From assembly GCF_037975245.1 (NCBI RefSeq), contig NC_092571.1, forward strand, positions 24,432,564-24,496,563: a DNA stretch of 64,000 nucleotides, in the 5' to 3' direction. The notes beneath the pieces were generated by a model. It saw only the letters and a program-made list of their open reading frames with translations. It did no database searches and was not told the DNA's origin. Source of the DNA: Apostichopus japonicus (Eukaryota; Echinodermata; Holothuroidea; Aspidochirotida; Stichopodidae). The position numbers were made by a program, and so were the translations under genes. Of the stretch, positions 49,023 to 60,152 are shown piece after piece. Every line of letters starts with the position of its first letter. The first letter of the stretch is position 1.

Positions 49023-50540
49023 ATGACTGCTTGATTACAACTGAATACCTCTCAAACACTTCCCGTCTAGCAGAATTATATTGAAAAGTTCCACTTGCAG
49101 AAAACCGATTAATATCCTCAATTAAGACAAAAAGAAGCAGTTAGTTAGGAATGTACAGCTTTGGTTATTCGAAGGGTTTTTTGTACAACACCATAGAGGA
49201 GGAAATTGTAATAAGGGGGTACCTTGCTCTAAATGTGAATTAATTAACTAGAATAGAAAACTTCCTCAAAATCATTAGGGAGGTGAAAGAAGGGAATCCA
49301 CCTTTTTTCTGCTTTCTCACGGAGGAAGAGCTTGTGATGGTTTGCATGTCCAATCCTAATGGAAAACATGACCTTCATTGAAGTACACTAACTAGGAGGT
49401 GAAGAGGGGGTGCCAGGTGGGGGTCCCCAGGGGGAGGGTGCTGAATGGGGGGGGGAGAAATGGATTAAAATTGTATGGTTGCTGAAGGAAGGGAGCTGAA
49501 ATTAGAAGTCTGTAGCTCCAATCTTTTGTTTTAAATTGAGATATTTATGATTGTTGATTTAATAGATACATAATGAACCCCAATTATCTTAATTAATTGA
49601 TTGGACGGAAATGCTGGCGACGAAATGTCACTTCCCCAAACAGTTAAATTCTTTGCATTTTGGAAAATTAATTGCCGGTTTGATCATTGAATTCCACATG
49701 CGAGATTGAAGACTTAAGGAAGTTTCAGCATACAATTACAGAGCTATTAGTGGTTAGAAGTTGAAACTTTTACTTTACTTTTATTCATTTTTTTTGTTAA
49801 ATCTTGTTTATTATTATATTTTTAAATATGTTTATTTCCCTGGGTGTTATGTGTTTGTTCTGGCTTATGATAGTAATAGTGTTTGGAAATGTTGTCAGTC
49901 AATTAAATATAAGATCAGGACATTAGGTATTCATGTTTGCATTCGTTTTATAATTAAATTTAGATGTACTGTGAAAATTAAAAAATTAAAAACACAACAT
50001 TTCACTTTTGGCATCAAAATGATTAAAATGCAGCTTCAATATCTTGTATTAAACTTTTCATGTCTGTTGTGGTAACTTTTTGTGGAAATCATCCCTAAAA
50101 GTATAACTTAAAGCATAAGTTAGGTATATCATATTTCTGGAATATTAGTAAGTAAACGTATGGAGGCATTATGTTATAACATACATTGCCCACAATTATT
50201 TTCAAGCTATAAATGGGGAAGGATTATTGAAACCCATTTTATGATATGGCCTTCAATCTCTGAGAAAGTATTTAGTTCATTTGGTATTCTTTTCCTCCTC
50301 TTTGTTTCTTTGTTGTTTAAAGAAAGTATTTTTAAAATTAGTATTTCATTCAATTTTTCAGAATTTAATTTTAATATATGCAGTTATTGTTTGAAAAATA
50401 CTGAACCCAGTATGGTATTCAATCTTTTACTATTAAATTAAATTTATATTAATACGGAAAATTTGTTTGCTATTAAATTGGAAGTGAATACAAGCTTGGA
50501 GATCCTCTGTGACTAGGCCGAGGTTTACTAGCATATTTGC
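49023..50540. other. Non-coding stretch, no gene seen
   Basis: AT-rich. Includes a G-rich patch at about 49395-49465. The frames at 49761-50075 and 50160-50441 are rich in Phe, Ile, Leu and Lys, as chance frames in AT-rich DNA are. Confidence 0.5.
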
Positions 50541-50544
50541 TTAA

Positions 50545-51000
50545 AAGTTCAATTCAATTTCAATTCAATTTCTTTATTCCAGTATAAATTATAAAATTTA
50601 TAAATAGGACACATAAAAATGATACATAAAAGACGTAAACATGTACAAAAATGAATGCATGAACGAAAACAAGAAATAAGATAGAGGATTAGAAGTTTTG
50701 AAGATTAAAGATTAAAAGGATTATAACAGAGATTCTAAGAACCCATTTTGAATATAAATGGCTGCTCTGTAGATAAATGAGTTCTTAAAAAGCATAATTC
50801 TAAAAGATGGCAAGATAGTAGGATTACGTAGATTGTACTTGCTGGTTCTATTGCACAGAGAGATCAACTCTGAGAGAAGTGGGTGATCTTTAGAACTATG
50901 TATATTCTTAGCTAGTCTTATGAATTCATTTTTAGCAGCAGTCTGAATTTGTCCTTTAAATTTAGGTCGGATCATACAGAGGGCCCCTCCGTTTACACCC
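50545..51000 (-). mobile_element. Non-LTR retrotransposon 3' end with decayed reverse-transcriptase tail, minus strand
   Basis: On the minus strand the frame 50975 to 50721 (85 codons) contains SLCNRTSKYNLRNP, followed about ten residues later by LFKNSFIYRAAIYIQNGF. This is the layout at the extreme C-terminus of many LINE ORF2 proteins: an (N/H)xYxxRxxxxLxxP block, then a SFxYRxxxxWNxLP block. Here the usual W is replaced (IYIQNGF). After the stop comes about 170 bp of AT-rich 3' UTR, ending in repeated TTGAA words (TTGAATTGAAATTGAATTGAA) at 50549-50570. Short terminal repeats of this kind are a known LINE 3' hallmark. The rest of the element is absent, so it is a 5'-truncated, inactive insertion. 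Confidence 0.75.
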
Positions 51001-51492
51001 GTTACTGTTCACTAACAGAATTTCATACAAAGTTTTTTAACCTCATCACAAGGTATGTCTGTAATTTTTGGCCTCGTCATAAAATTTTGGTCATTATCAT
51101 GTGTGTGATTTGCAATATTAAATTTCTGCAATAAATTTGCAACAATTTCCCTGATTAAAAAATTGAGTGATTTACTATTTTCAATTGTTTTCTTCAAAAT
51201 CATTATCTTTTTTATTTTATTTGGAAAAACAGTATGAAGCTCTCTTCAAGCAGAAAGGGAATGTTGAAAATGAATTTTGAAACAAGCCAGTGAATTAGAA
51301 TTTATGGCCTCGTAGGGCCCAATTACGATGATACTAAGGAGGCTTGCAGGCACGGTAATTGCCAAACCAACTGGAATCCCAACAGTTTGGGTGTGAACTC
51401 TTGAAAGAGGACACAAACCCGACCATCATATTTAGCTAATATGACAAGGATCTTTGTGAAAACCGAGTCCCCCCCACAAACAGCGAAGAAAA
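51001..51492. other. Non-coding stretch, no gene seen
   Basis: AT-rich sequence between the LINE end and the candidate exon. The short frames are unremarkable. Confidence 0.5.
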
Positions 51493-51627
51493 ATGTCGCT
51501 CCGTTTTGGAGATATCGTACTTCAAAAAGTTGTGTCTGGAAGCTGTTATTTCTATCAAATCTGTGATTTCATAGAGCCACGTGGATCTGAAAACATTCAC
51601 TTTCTCTTGGGTTTTTGTATTATTCAG
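51493..51627 (+). CDS. Candidate first coding exon, 45 codons, unrecognised
   Basis: An ATG in a favourable context (A at -3) opens a 45-codon frame, MSLRFGDIVLQKVVSGS onward. It ends exactly at CAG followed by GTAAGA, a good 5' splice donor at 51628. The exon length is a multiple of three, so it would join in phase with the exon at 60847 across an intron of about 9.2 kb. The peptide shows no motif that I recognise, and such a frame can occur by chance. The join is a hypothesis only. Confidence 0.2.
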
Positions 51628-52439
51628 GTAAGATTATTGATTGTTTTGACACTTAAAACCAAATATCATGCAACTAGGTCTTGTAAATAACTTCAATATT
51701 TTAAATTCAGCAGTTTGAAAACCCATCTCTATTACAGAAAATATTTAACATTGTAAATAAATTTAGAAACACATCGCCAAAAAATTGAAGCATATTTGGC
51801 TCGATGACATCATATTTAGACTTGATCAAGTTTTCAATTTTTGTGTGTGAAGGAACATTTAATCTGTGATATTTCCTTCAGCCTACCAGCAAACTGTTTA
51901 CCCTAAATGATGCAAATCTACTACCCCCTCTCCCCTCCCCCCCCCCCTTGGACTACCTTTCGTTGCTCTACCAACTAACCTGTTTGTTTCATCAATGCCA
52001 CTGCCACCCCAGTAAAAAAAATATCTACTTGGTAAAATCAAACTGAAGTAATATCACTATATACCAATAATGTTTGAATATCTTAACAGTTTGAATGATA
52101 AAAGGTTGTTTACAGTGAAAAGCATCTGATGACATCATATACAGTTTTGAGACCTCAGGGTCAACCACCACCACCTTGAAACCACTTCCAATTAAGTGGT
52201 TGGCTTTCAGGTATCCTTGCATCGATGGTAAACATCTTTGGCAATAAACATATTTATATTCACTTCCTACTAATTTAATGTACAGTATACCCTCAAATCT
52301 GGTAATTTTTTGTTGGAGGGTAGGGGAGGGGGAGGGGGGGTGGAGAAAGCTGAGCTACAATTCTCTGGCTCACTGCACATTTGCTCCTTCCAGGGAATAT
52401 TCACAAATATTCACAGAAAGTTTCTCCTGCTGTAACATA
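51628..52439. other. Non-coding stretch, no gene seen
   Basis: AT-rich, with a C-rich patch at about 51922-51948 and a G-rich patch at about 52315-52342. Confidence 0.5.
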
Positions 52440-52800
52440 TGCTCTCTCATGTCCTAGCTCTCTGCCATTTATACAATGAAACAGCATATGTGTCTGTTCA
52501 CCCGTGAGGAATGCAAAGCGAGCTGCTGTGAATCCTCAGTCGCCGTACATACAGTTAGAGACAGAACTCCTCGGAAGGTTTACAAAACACCCCCCCCCTC
52601 ATCCAGTGCACGCACACCCCGGCAGGCCGTAACGAGCAGCGGAATTAACGGCACTCCAGTGTGTCTAAACTTAGAAACGGAGCACGTGTACATCCTGTGA
52701 CGTGGTTGTTAGCCTTAAAAATTCCCCCTCTTTTTTCTTCTTCTTCTTTCTTCTCCCGATCGTTCTGACGTCAAAGCTTCATCGGCAAATCTCACTCGTG
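52440..52800. promoter_or_regulatory. Locally GC- and CpG-richer segment with a CRE palindrome
   Basis: This segment is visibly richer in GC and CpG than its AT-rich surroundings. It contains a perfect CREB/ATF palindrome TGACGTCA at 52766-52773 next to a polypyrimidine stretch at 52724-52757. A 74-codon frame (52476-52700) with an RTPRKVYKTPPPSSSARTP stretch lies inside and may be chance. A promoter or first-exon region is possible, but no TATA box, initiator or splice donor was identified with confidence. Confidence 0.2.
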
Positions 52801-52868
52801 TCGTATCGTATTTATATTGCTTTGTTTGTGTGTACAAGTGTGTAAGGTAGTGGTGACTGCTACATATA

Positions 52869-52952
52869 ATGAGAGAGAGAGATCCGATCGGGCTTCTATC
52901 GTGATGAGGAAGACAGATGAGAGAGAGAGAGGCAGATGAGAGACAGAGAGAA
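52869..52952 (+). repeat. Interrupted (GA)n microsatellite
   Basis: GAGAGA runs at 52869-52881, 52918-52931 and 52938-52952, separated by short mixed sequence. Confidence 0.7.
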
Positions 52953-53303
52953 GAGCAGGTTGTTAACATTTCTACTGTGTGTGGCTGATCATGCTGCAAG
53001 AGTGGAATTTCAATCACTCCATATCCATATTTTTTTTAAAAGTCCAGAGGCCGTACTGTGTTTCCTGTCTTGTCTGAAATATTTGTATCTCGATGTACTT
53101 GCTCATAAAGGGATATTCTGGTGGCTGAAGTTGTATGTACATGTATGTAGTTTAGATCCTCCTGCAAGCAGGAACTCGCGAAGAAGCCTCATTGGCTTAT
53201 CAAAGCCGCAAGCTGACCGAAATCAGTCTCTTACATTCATATTTCACGTCCACGATTATGAATCGTCAATTGTCAACACTCTGTAACTGGACGACATATA
53301 CAT

Positions 53304-53380
53304 TAATCTGGGAGTGACTCGAACCGGGGACCTTATGATTGAAAGGCATCGGCGTTAACCACTGAGCTAACACTCATAGT
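53304..53380 (-). mobile_element. tRNA-like sequence, probable SINE head, minus strand
   Basis: On the minus strand an A-box TAGCTCAGTGGTTAA is followed at about tRNA spacing by a B-box GGTTCGAGTCA (53315-53325). Five bases at the 5' end (GAGTG) can pair with CACTC after the B-box, but the T-stem is mismatched. It is therefore a degenerate tRNA-related sequence rather than a functional tRNA gene. It stands about 500 bp from a second tRNA-like unit. Confidence 0.6.
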
Positions 53381-53845
53381 TGATTGTTGAAGTTGACTGC
53401 TAAATTACTGACAAAAAATTTGCAGAAAATTTTCTGCATAAATTAAGGTCACAATCACATCCTCATATGTAGCATTTTTGTATGATGTATGGCGAAGGCA
53501 ATTTTTTTTTTCAAATTTGGTGCATCTGGCAAGTTATTACAGTATCTTTGTAATATTTAACACACTTTCTTCACATACAATTTCTATAACAAAAAAATTT
53601 GGAAAAAAAATTGATGAAATTCTTACTACAGAGAACATGAACAGCCAAATAAGCATATTCAAAATCTATATCCTATTTTCAAGGATAAAGCAATAACAAG
53701 ATTATATAATTAATAGGAAAATATGAAAGCTTTTGACGAACATTAGCAGTTAACAGTGATGCCATGCCAGACCATCCACTGTGTTACACACCCCTTTGAA
53801 GAATAACCAGTCAAAACTAGCTAGGTAATATTTAATCGGTTCAAT

Positions 53846-53868
53846 AATATATATATATATCTATATAT
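53846..53868. repeat. (AT)n microsatellite
   Basis: A run of AT dinucleotides with one C interruption, immediately upstream of the tRNA-like unit. Confidence 0.8.
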
Positions 53869-53990
53869 AGCCTAGTGGTTAGGGCGTTAGGCCTAGTCGT
53901 TAGGCCAAGTGGTTAAGCCTAGTGGTTAGGGCGTCCGCATATAAAGCGGGAGGCCGGGTTTGAATCCCAGGTTGGAAGTTTTTTCACTGT
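53868..53990 (+). mobile_element. tRNA-like SINE head with multiplied A-box segment
   Basis: An A-box-like AGCCTAGTGGTTAGGGCGT leads to an anticodon-arm-like stem CCGC/GCGG with a 7-base loop. A B-box GGTTTGAATCC at 53957-53967 follows. The A-box phrase also occurs earlier, at 53869-53887. Between the two are further decayed versions (GGCCTAGTCGTTAGG and GGCCAAGTGGTTAAG), so the 5' end has been partly duplicated in tandem. The T-stem carries a mismatch, which argues against a working tRNA. Confidence 0.6.
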
Positions 53991-54506
53991 TCTGTTCAAA
54001 GTATCTCTTTCGAGATCCGGCTTAGGAATCACAAATGACTTCGCGTTGGTTAGAATCATATTTGATATCTAGAGTAAGGCAAATATGTCATCAAAACAGA
54101 ACTAACATGTACAGGAAGTCACTGATAGAGATCTTAATAGACATTGTAACCGCCATAGTTCATAGTCCAAAAGTTACATACATGGGGTTAAGAGTAATGA
54201 TCGTTACAACTGCCGAGAGCTTGTTAATTGTATGTTCAATCGCTACTTAATGTTCTCCCACTTTGACGTACATAGGCTTGATCGAAAAATCAACTGTCAT
54301 TGCCTGTTAATTAATGTGGTATTAATGGAAGTTCAAAATCTTGAACAAGGACATCTGTTATTTTTACGTAATAAACTATGAATATGTAGGCTAGCCTTTA
54401 ACTGTAATGATCACAGCTTTCACAGCAGACGTGCCTATAGCCTAGCCTACTTTACATATTAGAATCCTCTCTGAAGTAAATTGAACCTTGTTAGAAATTT
54501 AACAGT

Positions 54507-54850
54507 GTTAGGTTAAGTGTTTTTATAAGGAAATAGACTTTAAGAGATCAAAGGAATCTGTAGGTTCAACTCCTGGCAGGATTGTTACGTTGTGTCACAT
54601 TAAACGCTCTCAATTGCATATCATAACACCGGTTGTATAAATGGAGACCCTGCACGGTGACTGGTAGATATCGTTGTGAACACTGGATTTGCTGCAGGAC
54701 CCTAGGGGAAAGTACATCTGCCATGGGGAGTATGGGTAGATATGGTGTACTGTAATGCAGTACTTCATATACCAGTTGCTCTGGAAAATGTGCTCGGTTA
54801 CAGTAACTGTCTGAAGATTGCACACTTCGATCTGTGGATGTGACGGTTAA
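54507..54850 (+). mobile_element. tRNA-derived SINE, family B, diverged copy
   Basis: A weak A-box (TTAGGTTAAGTG near 54509) is followed by a good B-box GGTTCAACTCC at 54563-54573. The downstream body resembles the family B body at 55340-55530: CCCTAGGGGAAAGTAC, GTAGATATGGTGTACTGTAATG, a TTGCACACTTCGATCTGTGG block and then GATGTGACGG. It is more diverged than the copy at 55233. Confidence 0.6.
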
Positions 54851-54874
54851 GGTATTATTGACCGTGCATTGATC

Positions 54875-55165
54875 CGTGATCTTCCCTTCTAAAAAGGGAG
54901 ATCAGGATAACAGGGTCTTATCCTGACTTTGAGAGTGTTGGCACTGAGGGCGCTTCGACACTAGATCCGGATCAGATCTCGACGTCGGGATCTGATCCTG
55001 CCGCGAGATCACGGCTGTAGTGTAAATGCGTCCGGATCAATGGATAAGTTTACCCGGCCATAGAGAGATGATTGTCTGATAAGATCAGGGGATCTGATCC
55101 GGATCTAGTGTAAAATCACCCTAGGTAAATGCCCTTGCAGTATGTATCATATCTCTCTTGGCAAT
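54875..55165. mobile_element. MITE-like element, copy 1, in a duplicated block
   Basis: The core element at 54948-55121 (174 bp) has 31 bp terminal inverted repeats. The left begins GGGCGCTTCG and the right, reverse complemented, begins GGGTGATTTT. Both then run through ACACTAGATCCGGATCAGATC-type sequence, with about five mismatches in the outer ten bases. The interior has further GATC-rich palindromes. Just upstream, at 54902-54926, TCAGGATAA and TTATCCTGA form a 9 bp hairpin. No coding sequence is present. A second copy is at 56990-57303. Confidence 0.75.
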
Positions 55166-55232
55166 CTCAAATGTCACAGTGAACTAACTAGGCTACTGTA
55201 TAAACCCTGCCTGCCATAGAGAATCCTGAGAG

Positions 55233-55560
55233 TGTTGTGGTCAAGTGGTTAAAGCAGTGGACTGGTCTAAGGTTTGCAGGTTCGAGTCCTGGCCAAATCA
55301 TTATGATTTGTCCTTGGGCAAGGCACTTTATCTCCATTTCCTCACTTCACAGAGATGTATAAAGGTAACTTGCAAATATAGTTGCGTGTGCCGGTCTGTG
55401 TCAGCACCCTATGGGGAAGTACCCCAGGAGACACGTAGATGTGGTGCACTGTGGTGCACCAGGAGGAATTGTTTGAATTGTGTACTCTTTAGTGTGTGGG
55501 TGTGACAAGTCACCAATGACCAGGGGGTTAATTGTTGTAATGTTCTGTGGGAAGGCCTTG
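55233..55560 (+). mobile_element. tRNA-derived SINE, family B, full-length-looking copy
   Basis: The head has A-box TGGTCAAGTGGTTAAAGC and B-box GGTTCGAGTCC at 55279-55289, correctly spaced. The next part, GTCCTTGGGCAAGGCAC followed by TTTATCTCC, is a phrase shared by many marine-animal SINEs. The body includes GTTGCGTGTGCCGG, CACCCTATGGGGAAG, GTAGATGTGGTGCACTG and GTGTGGGTGTGACAAGT. The 85-codon frame across it is not a gene. The tail part recurs at 57310-57495. Confidence 0.88.
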
Positions 55561-56989
55561 TCTAATTTAATCTAAGAGCTGTATTCTTTTTAATAGTTGT
55601 AGAGATTCATACGGGATATCGGGATGTAGAGTAAGTGAATCTGGCGAGAAGTTCCGTCTGGCCAAGACGTTATAGTTCCTGTTTTTGCTGCGCGACTTTT
55701 GTTGAGGGCACTATACACAGCCTCCCTCGGATAGCTTAATTTAGTCCCTATTGGACTAAACGTGTATTAAATACGAATATTCGAAGGGAGTGAGGGCGTA
55801 ATACAGTAAGTAGTATAAATTCCGTCAAATATGTAGCTGCAAACCAATTCACGCACTCTTGTGACACGACTACGGGATAAGTGGAATCAGGATTAAAACA
55901 ATATAATAAGCAACCACTTAAACTTTTGTTGCCGTTATAGATGATAGAGTTATTACCGTATTCTTTCTGTTGGATCTGGGGAAAAGGGAGTGGGGTGAGG
56001 GTGTGGAGGGGTGTCAAGTAGGGCTTGATTGATTCCCTGAACCTTGAATTTGGTGATGCAGCCTTAGTTACGGTAGATTTATAGATCAAGTGCTGCTACA
56101 GGTCGGTTGCGTGGGTGCATTCCTTCCGATTAATGGTGCGTTGCAGTTTCTGTCAGACAGGGTGTGGGTGCTTCTTGTACTCATTTGATCTCTATGTTTT
56201 AAGTCCATTAAAAGTTTCTCTTTTATTATATTTTTTATATAGCCACAGAAAAATGATATGTGGGCGGTGATGAATAATTATTTACCTTTGTGAATCATAG
56301 GGTATGATTAAGGAAAATTAAGTGTATAGCATACAGTTTATGTGCGTAAAGTATACGCTCCTTTTTTGGTGCTTTATCCGTTGGGATTCAAGTGTTTAAA
56401 GTACGACAAATATTGTGACCAAATGTAACCGTACTGAATTTGCTGAAATATTCAAGAGGTTCTGGACCAGCCAAATTATTTTCTGAGGCAGATTTCTGGA
56501 CTTAAGCTGTAAAGTTTACACAATTTAAATTCTCAGTGAGGGAGAATTTTTTGAAGGATGGTAGTGAGAAATGCCTTTTTTGAAGTTTCCACCTGTATGA
56601 CCATTATATATTTGAATTTTTAACACATTTAGAGACAATAAATGGATGGCCTTTAGATCAAGGGACTGGTAAATGATTTCAACAGATTAAATCATCTTTG
56701 CATACATCGAGCAAGCAGATCAGAGGGAGAACAAAATGAACAAATCCAATAATAGTTTGTTGTTTTTTCCATCAAAAATTCACAAAAATGGCAGGTGTGA
56801 ATTAAAACAAAAATAGAATGAGGATGAGTGATGAATCAATGTCAGACAAAAAAAAGACATTAAACAAGTGCAGAAATGTCACATAGACATTTAATAAATC
56901 AGTCATATTTGCATCTGCAGTTAGACTTGTTTCGGTCTGTTTTATGTGGAAGTGACGAAGTCAAGTGATTCCTACTGCGTTACACTATA
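55561..56989. other. Non-coding stretch between the two composite-repeat copies
   Basis: No exon or further repeat family was recognised. The 113-codon minus frame at 55748-56089 is unrecognised. Confidence 0.45.
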
Positions 56990-57303
56990 ATCGTAATCTC
57001 CCTTCGAATGGATCAGGATTATCCCCCCCCCCCCCAAAGGGAGATCAGGATAACAGGGTCTGATCCTGACTGAGAGTGTTCCCACTAAGGTTGCTTTGAC
57101 ACTAGATCCGGATCAGATCTCGACGTCAGGATCTGACCCTGACGTCTAGTTCACAGCTGTAGTGTAAGTGCGTCCGGATCAATGCATAAGTTTATCCCAT
57201 GAAGAGATGATCGTCTAATAACATCAGGGAATCTGATCCGGATCTAATATAAAAGCACCATACGTATTGGCCTTGCAGTATGTATCATATCTCCCTTGGC
57301 AAT
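56990..57303. mobile_element. MITE-like element, copy 2, in a duplicated block
   Basis: Same element as 54875-55165. The core is about 57088-57260, with left end AGGTTGCTTTGACACTAG and right end GATCTAATATAAAAGCACC. Flanking sequence is shared on both sides, including AGGGAGATCAGGATAACAGG upstream and CCTTGCAGTATGTATCATAT downstream. What was copied is therefore larger than the inverted-repeat core. The upstream hairpin is broken here by base changes and a C run has expanded at about 57025-57035. Confidence 0.75.
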
Positions 57304-57495
57304 CTCTAACTTGTAAATATAGTTGCGTGTGCCGGTTTGTGTCTGCACCCTATGGGAATTCACCCCCCCCCCCAACCTGCCAGTTGGACACTTAGATGTG
57401 GTGCACTCTAGTGTGCCAGGAGAGATTGTTTGAATTGTGTACCCTTTGGTGTGTGGATGTGACAAGTAACCAATAACCAGGGGTTTAAGGGTGGT
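57304..57495 (+). mobile_element. Family B SINE tail, lacking the tRNA head
   Basis: Begins ACTTGTAAATATAGTTGCG, directly after the shared MITE flank, then follows the 55233 copy through GTGTGCCGG, GCACCCTATGGG, GATGTGGTGCACTC, TTGTTTGAATTGTG and GATGTGACAAGT. The tRNA head and first part of the body, about 210 bp in copy 1, are missing at this junction. A C run at 57362-57372 interrupts it. Confidence 0.85.
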
Positions 57496-59960
57496 AGAGT
57501 CATATAAGGGGGGGAGGGGAGGGTGGGACTCAAACAAGAGTGCAAACCTTCAAACCTGAAAGACTGGATGTAGTGGGCAGGACATTTGGAAGCCAACTGT
57601 GTTGGTTGACTTGTATTTTGACTTTGTATGTCATTGTATGTTGCCTCTAATGTTTCAACCATGATAATTTGTCAAAAAAGCAAATGTTTTAAATTGTAAA
57701 ACCTAGACAGCTAGCAGTTACCTTAAATAATGTTCTGCTGCGAAATATCAAACTTTATAATGTTATGCCTAAAGTCTTCCTTTCAAACTCCCCTAAAAAA
57801 GACGCTGCAGATTGGTTTGCATAACGATATTTGTCAATATAATTGATCACTGAGTATTTCATAATTGAACAAAGACTGATTTTACGTCTGAGATACGACT
57901 GAAGATTGGCATGTCGAGTAGTTTCCGAAACGGACTTGAGCAAACAGTATCTTATCTCTGTATCAGGTGGCTGTTTCTATTTGCCTCCCGTCAGTCTACT
58001 TACTGATTATAAATATCCCAACTGTCAAGGTGAACCCTCAAGATAAGTTAAGTTCACACCATAACCTGATGGGACGCGTGCCAACAGTCTTTTGAAGAAC
58101 AGTCAGAAAATGATTGTCAAAGGAGATAACCAAAAGTCATATGTTGTGCTAATTCAATAGCTTTTCATTGACAAGTTTGTGGACTCGGGTTCTGAAAAGG
58201 GGTTGTAGAAAAGGGAAAATAGTATTATTTTGTACCAAAAAAATAATAAATGTAATATTTGAGGTATTGGATTGATATCATCTGAAATTGACAGATATTT
58301 TTAATTTTTTTTTTACAATGGTTAAAGAACATGTAACTTTAATTGTGTCAAATGAAAGATCGGAGACAACCACTAGATTACAACACATTAAAGCCTGCCG
58401 AATAGAAAATGGGGGAGCTATTCACAAATAGGTAGAAACTCTGAATCAGGGTATAATGTATACATGCATCAAAACCTTGAGTCCTTAAAAAACTTTGGGA
58501 GAAGAGGGGAAGGGGGGGTAGGAGGTCCTGGGGGTAAAGGGGTACCAAGTTGGTCCTTTGAAAGTTGGGATACATAAAAGGTATCTGTTAACAGTGATAT
58601 TGACTGATATGTACACTGGCAGCTATCAAGAGAGTCAGGACTAGCCTCAGACATCATGTCATGCAAGGAGAACCAAAATTTAATCCCTACCATGGCTAGG
58701 ACTGAGGTCATTGGTGATATTTCCTAAGTTTGGGGGTCCATGAACATGACTTCATTGTCCCTAGGGCCTTGATCTGTGGTTTGAGAGTGGTTGAAACCAA
58801 GAGAATGATTATTTGCTCTCATATCATACCCTACAGTCTCATTCCCAATATTTTTCGGACACTTGTATTCAGCATATACCATAGATATGTGTTTGAGTGT
58901 TATTGAAGAGTTGAACTTGAAGCTAGCAGACAATATCTGTAACCTTTTCGTGATGTTACTTTTGATTCAATGACATGCTTCTCCTGCCATTAAAGCATAC
59001 AGCACATACTTCAACGGAAACATTTTGTGTAGGCTTTTGGGGATTCGATATGAATCAGAAGAGTTGTGGAAAACGTTAGAAAAATTCCTTTTAATTATTT
59101 TTCAAGATGAAGATCCATACTTTTAAGCAAAGGGAGGTGTTCCCAGAGGGCAAGGTACACATGTCCCTCTCGCGTTTGTGAAAACCTGAAAAGTTCCCTT
59201 TTTCTTGGAATAAGGAATGCCCCCAGCTGTTTTGCTAATGAAAAGTACCCTTTTTTCCCCCTCTCCTTTCACTTGAACAACTCAAGTGCTCATTTCTTAA
59301 CCGCAAAGATATTTTTGGTGTGGAGTACACAGAGTATTAATTTTTGAGGTAATAACATTGCAGTCTGCCCCCTCAACAGTACTCATCCCACTTCTGCCAC
59401 CCCAGACTTGCCAACTCACCTAAATGAGCAGGAGGTTTATAGCTGGTTTATCTTACTTGACATGTGAATCAGACTGTACTTGTTATTGACATTAACTATA
59501 TATACCGGGGGGCGAATAACAAGTCGATTGAACGATTTTAGATGAGAAGAAAAAATAGCCACATTGTAGTTGATTTTTATCAATTTTTTTTTTATGATAT
59601 TCAATACTAAATTTCCATGACATCGTTGTTCACATTAGCTTTGAATATTGGAATTTCATTTCAAATAATGAATTTAACATTTACTTTGCACAGAAAAAAA
59701 TAATATTGTACTTATAAATGTTCATAACAATGACATTTTTTGAAATACTTTTACATGAACTCAAATTAATTTGGTACAAAAAATTTGGAGGGAGCTTTTC
59801 TTAGCTTGAGTACTGGAAAAAATCTTAGTTTGAGAAATGCTCGGCAGGTTTGAGAAGAATTGCCGAAAAACTTGTGCCAAAAGAGGACATGCTTGAAAAA
59901 ATACAAAATCAGTTCCTTACACTTTCTTTGAGTGACAATATGGGTGTGTAATGGTAAAAC
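57496..59960. other. Non-coding stretch, no gene seen
   Basis: AT-rich with short unrecognised frames. Nothing structured was noticed beyond G-rich patches near 57508-57525 and 58503-58545. Confidence 0.45.
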
Positions 59961-59961
59961 G

Positions 59962-59962
<1 letters not shown>

Positions 59963-59992
<30 letters not shown>
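59963..59992. repeat. (TA)n microsatellite
   Basis: About fifteen TA dinucleotides. Confidence 0.9.
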
Positions 59993-59993
<1 letters not shown>

Positions 59994-60136
59994 TGTACAT
60001 GTTGTAAGAAACAGTGCTGGAATTACTTCCGTTGAAGACACTTTCTTTTTAAGTACCTATTAGTCATCGGGTTCCTTCATTGTTTGAGACTCTGCGACCA
60101 CCCACCGACGCCCTTTCTGTCGTATCCAATCTCCAA

Positions 60137-60152
60137 GAGAGAGAGAGAGAGG
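60137..60152 (+). repeat. (GA)n microsatellite
   Basis: About eight GA dinucleotides in a locally CpG-richer stretch. Confidence 0.8.
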
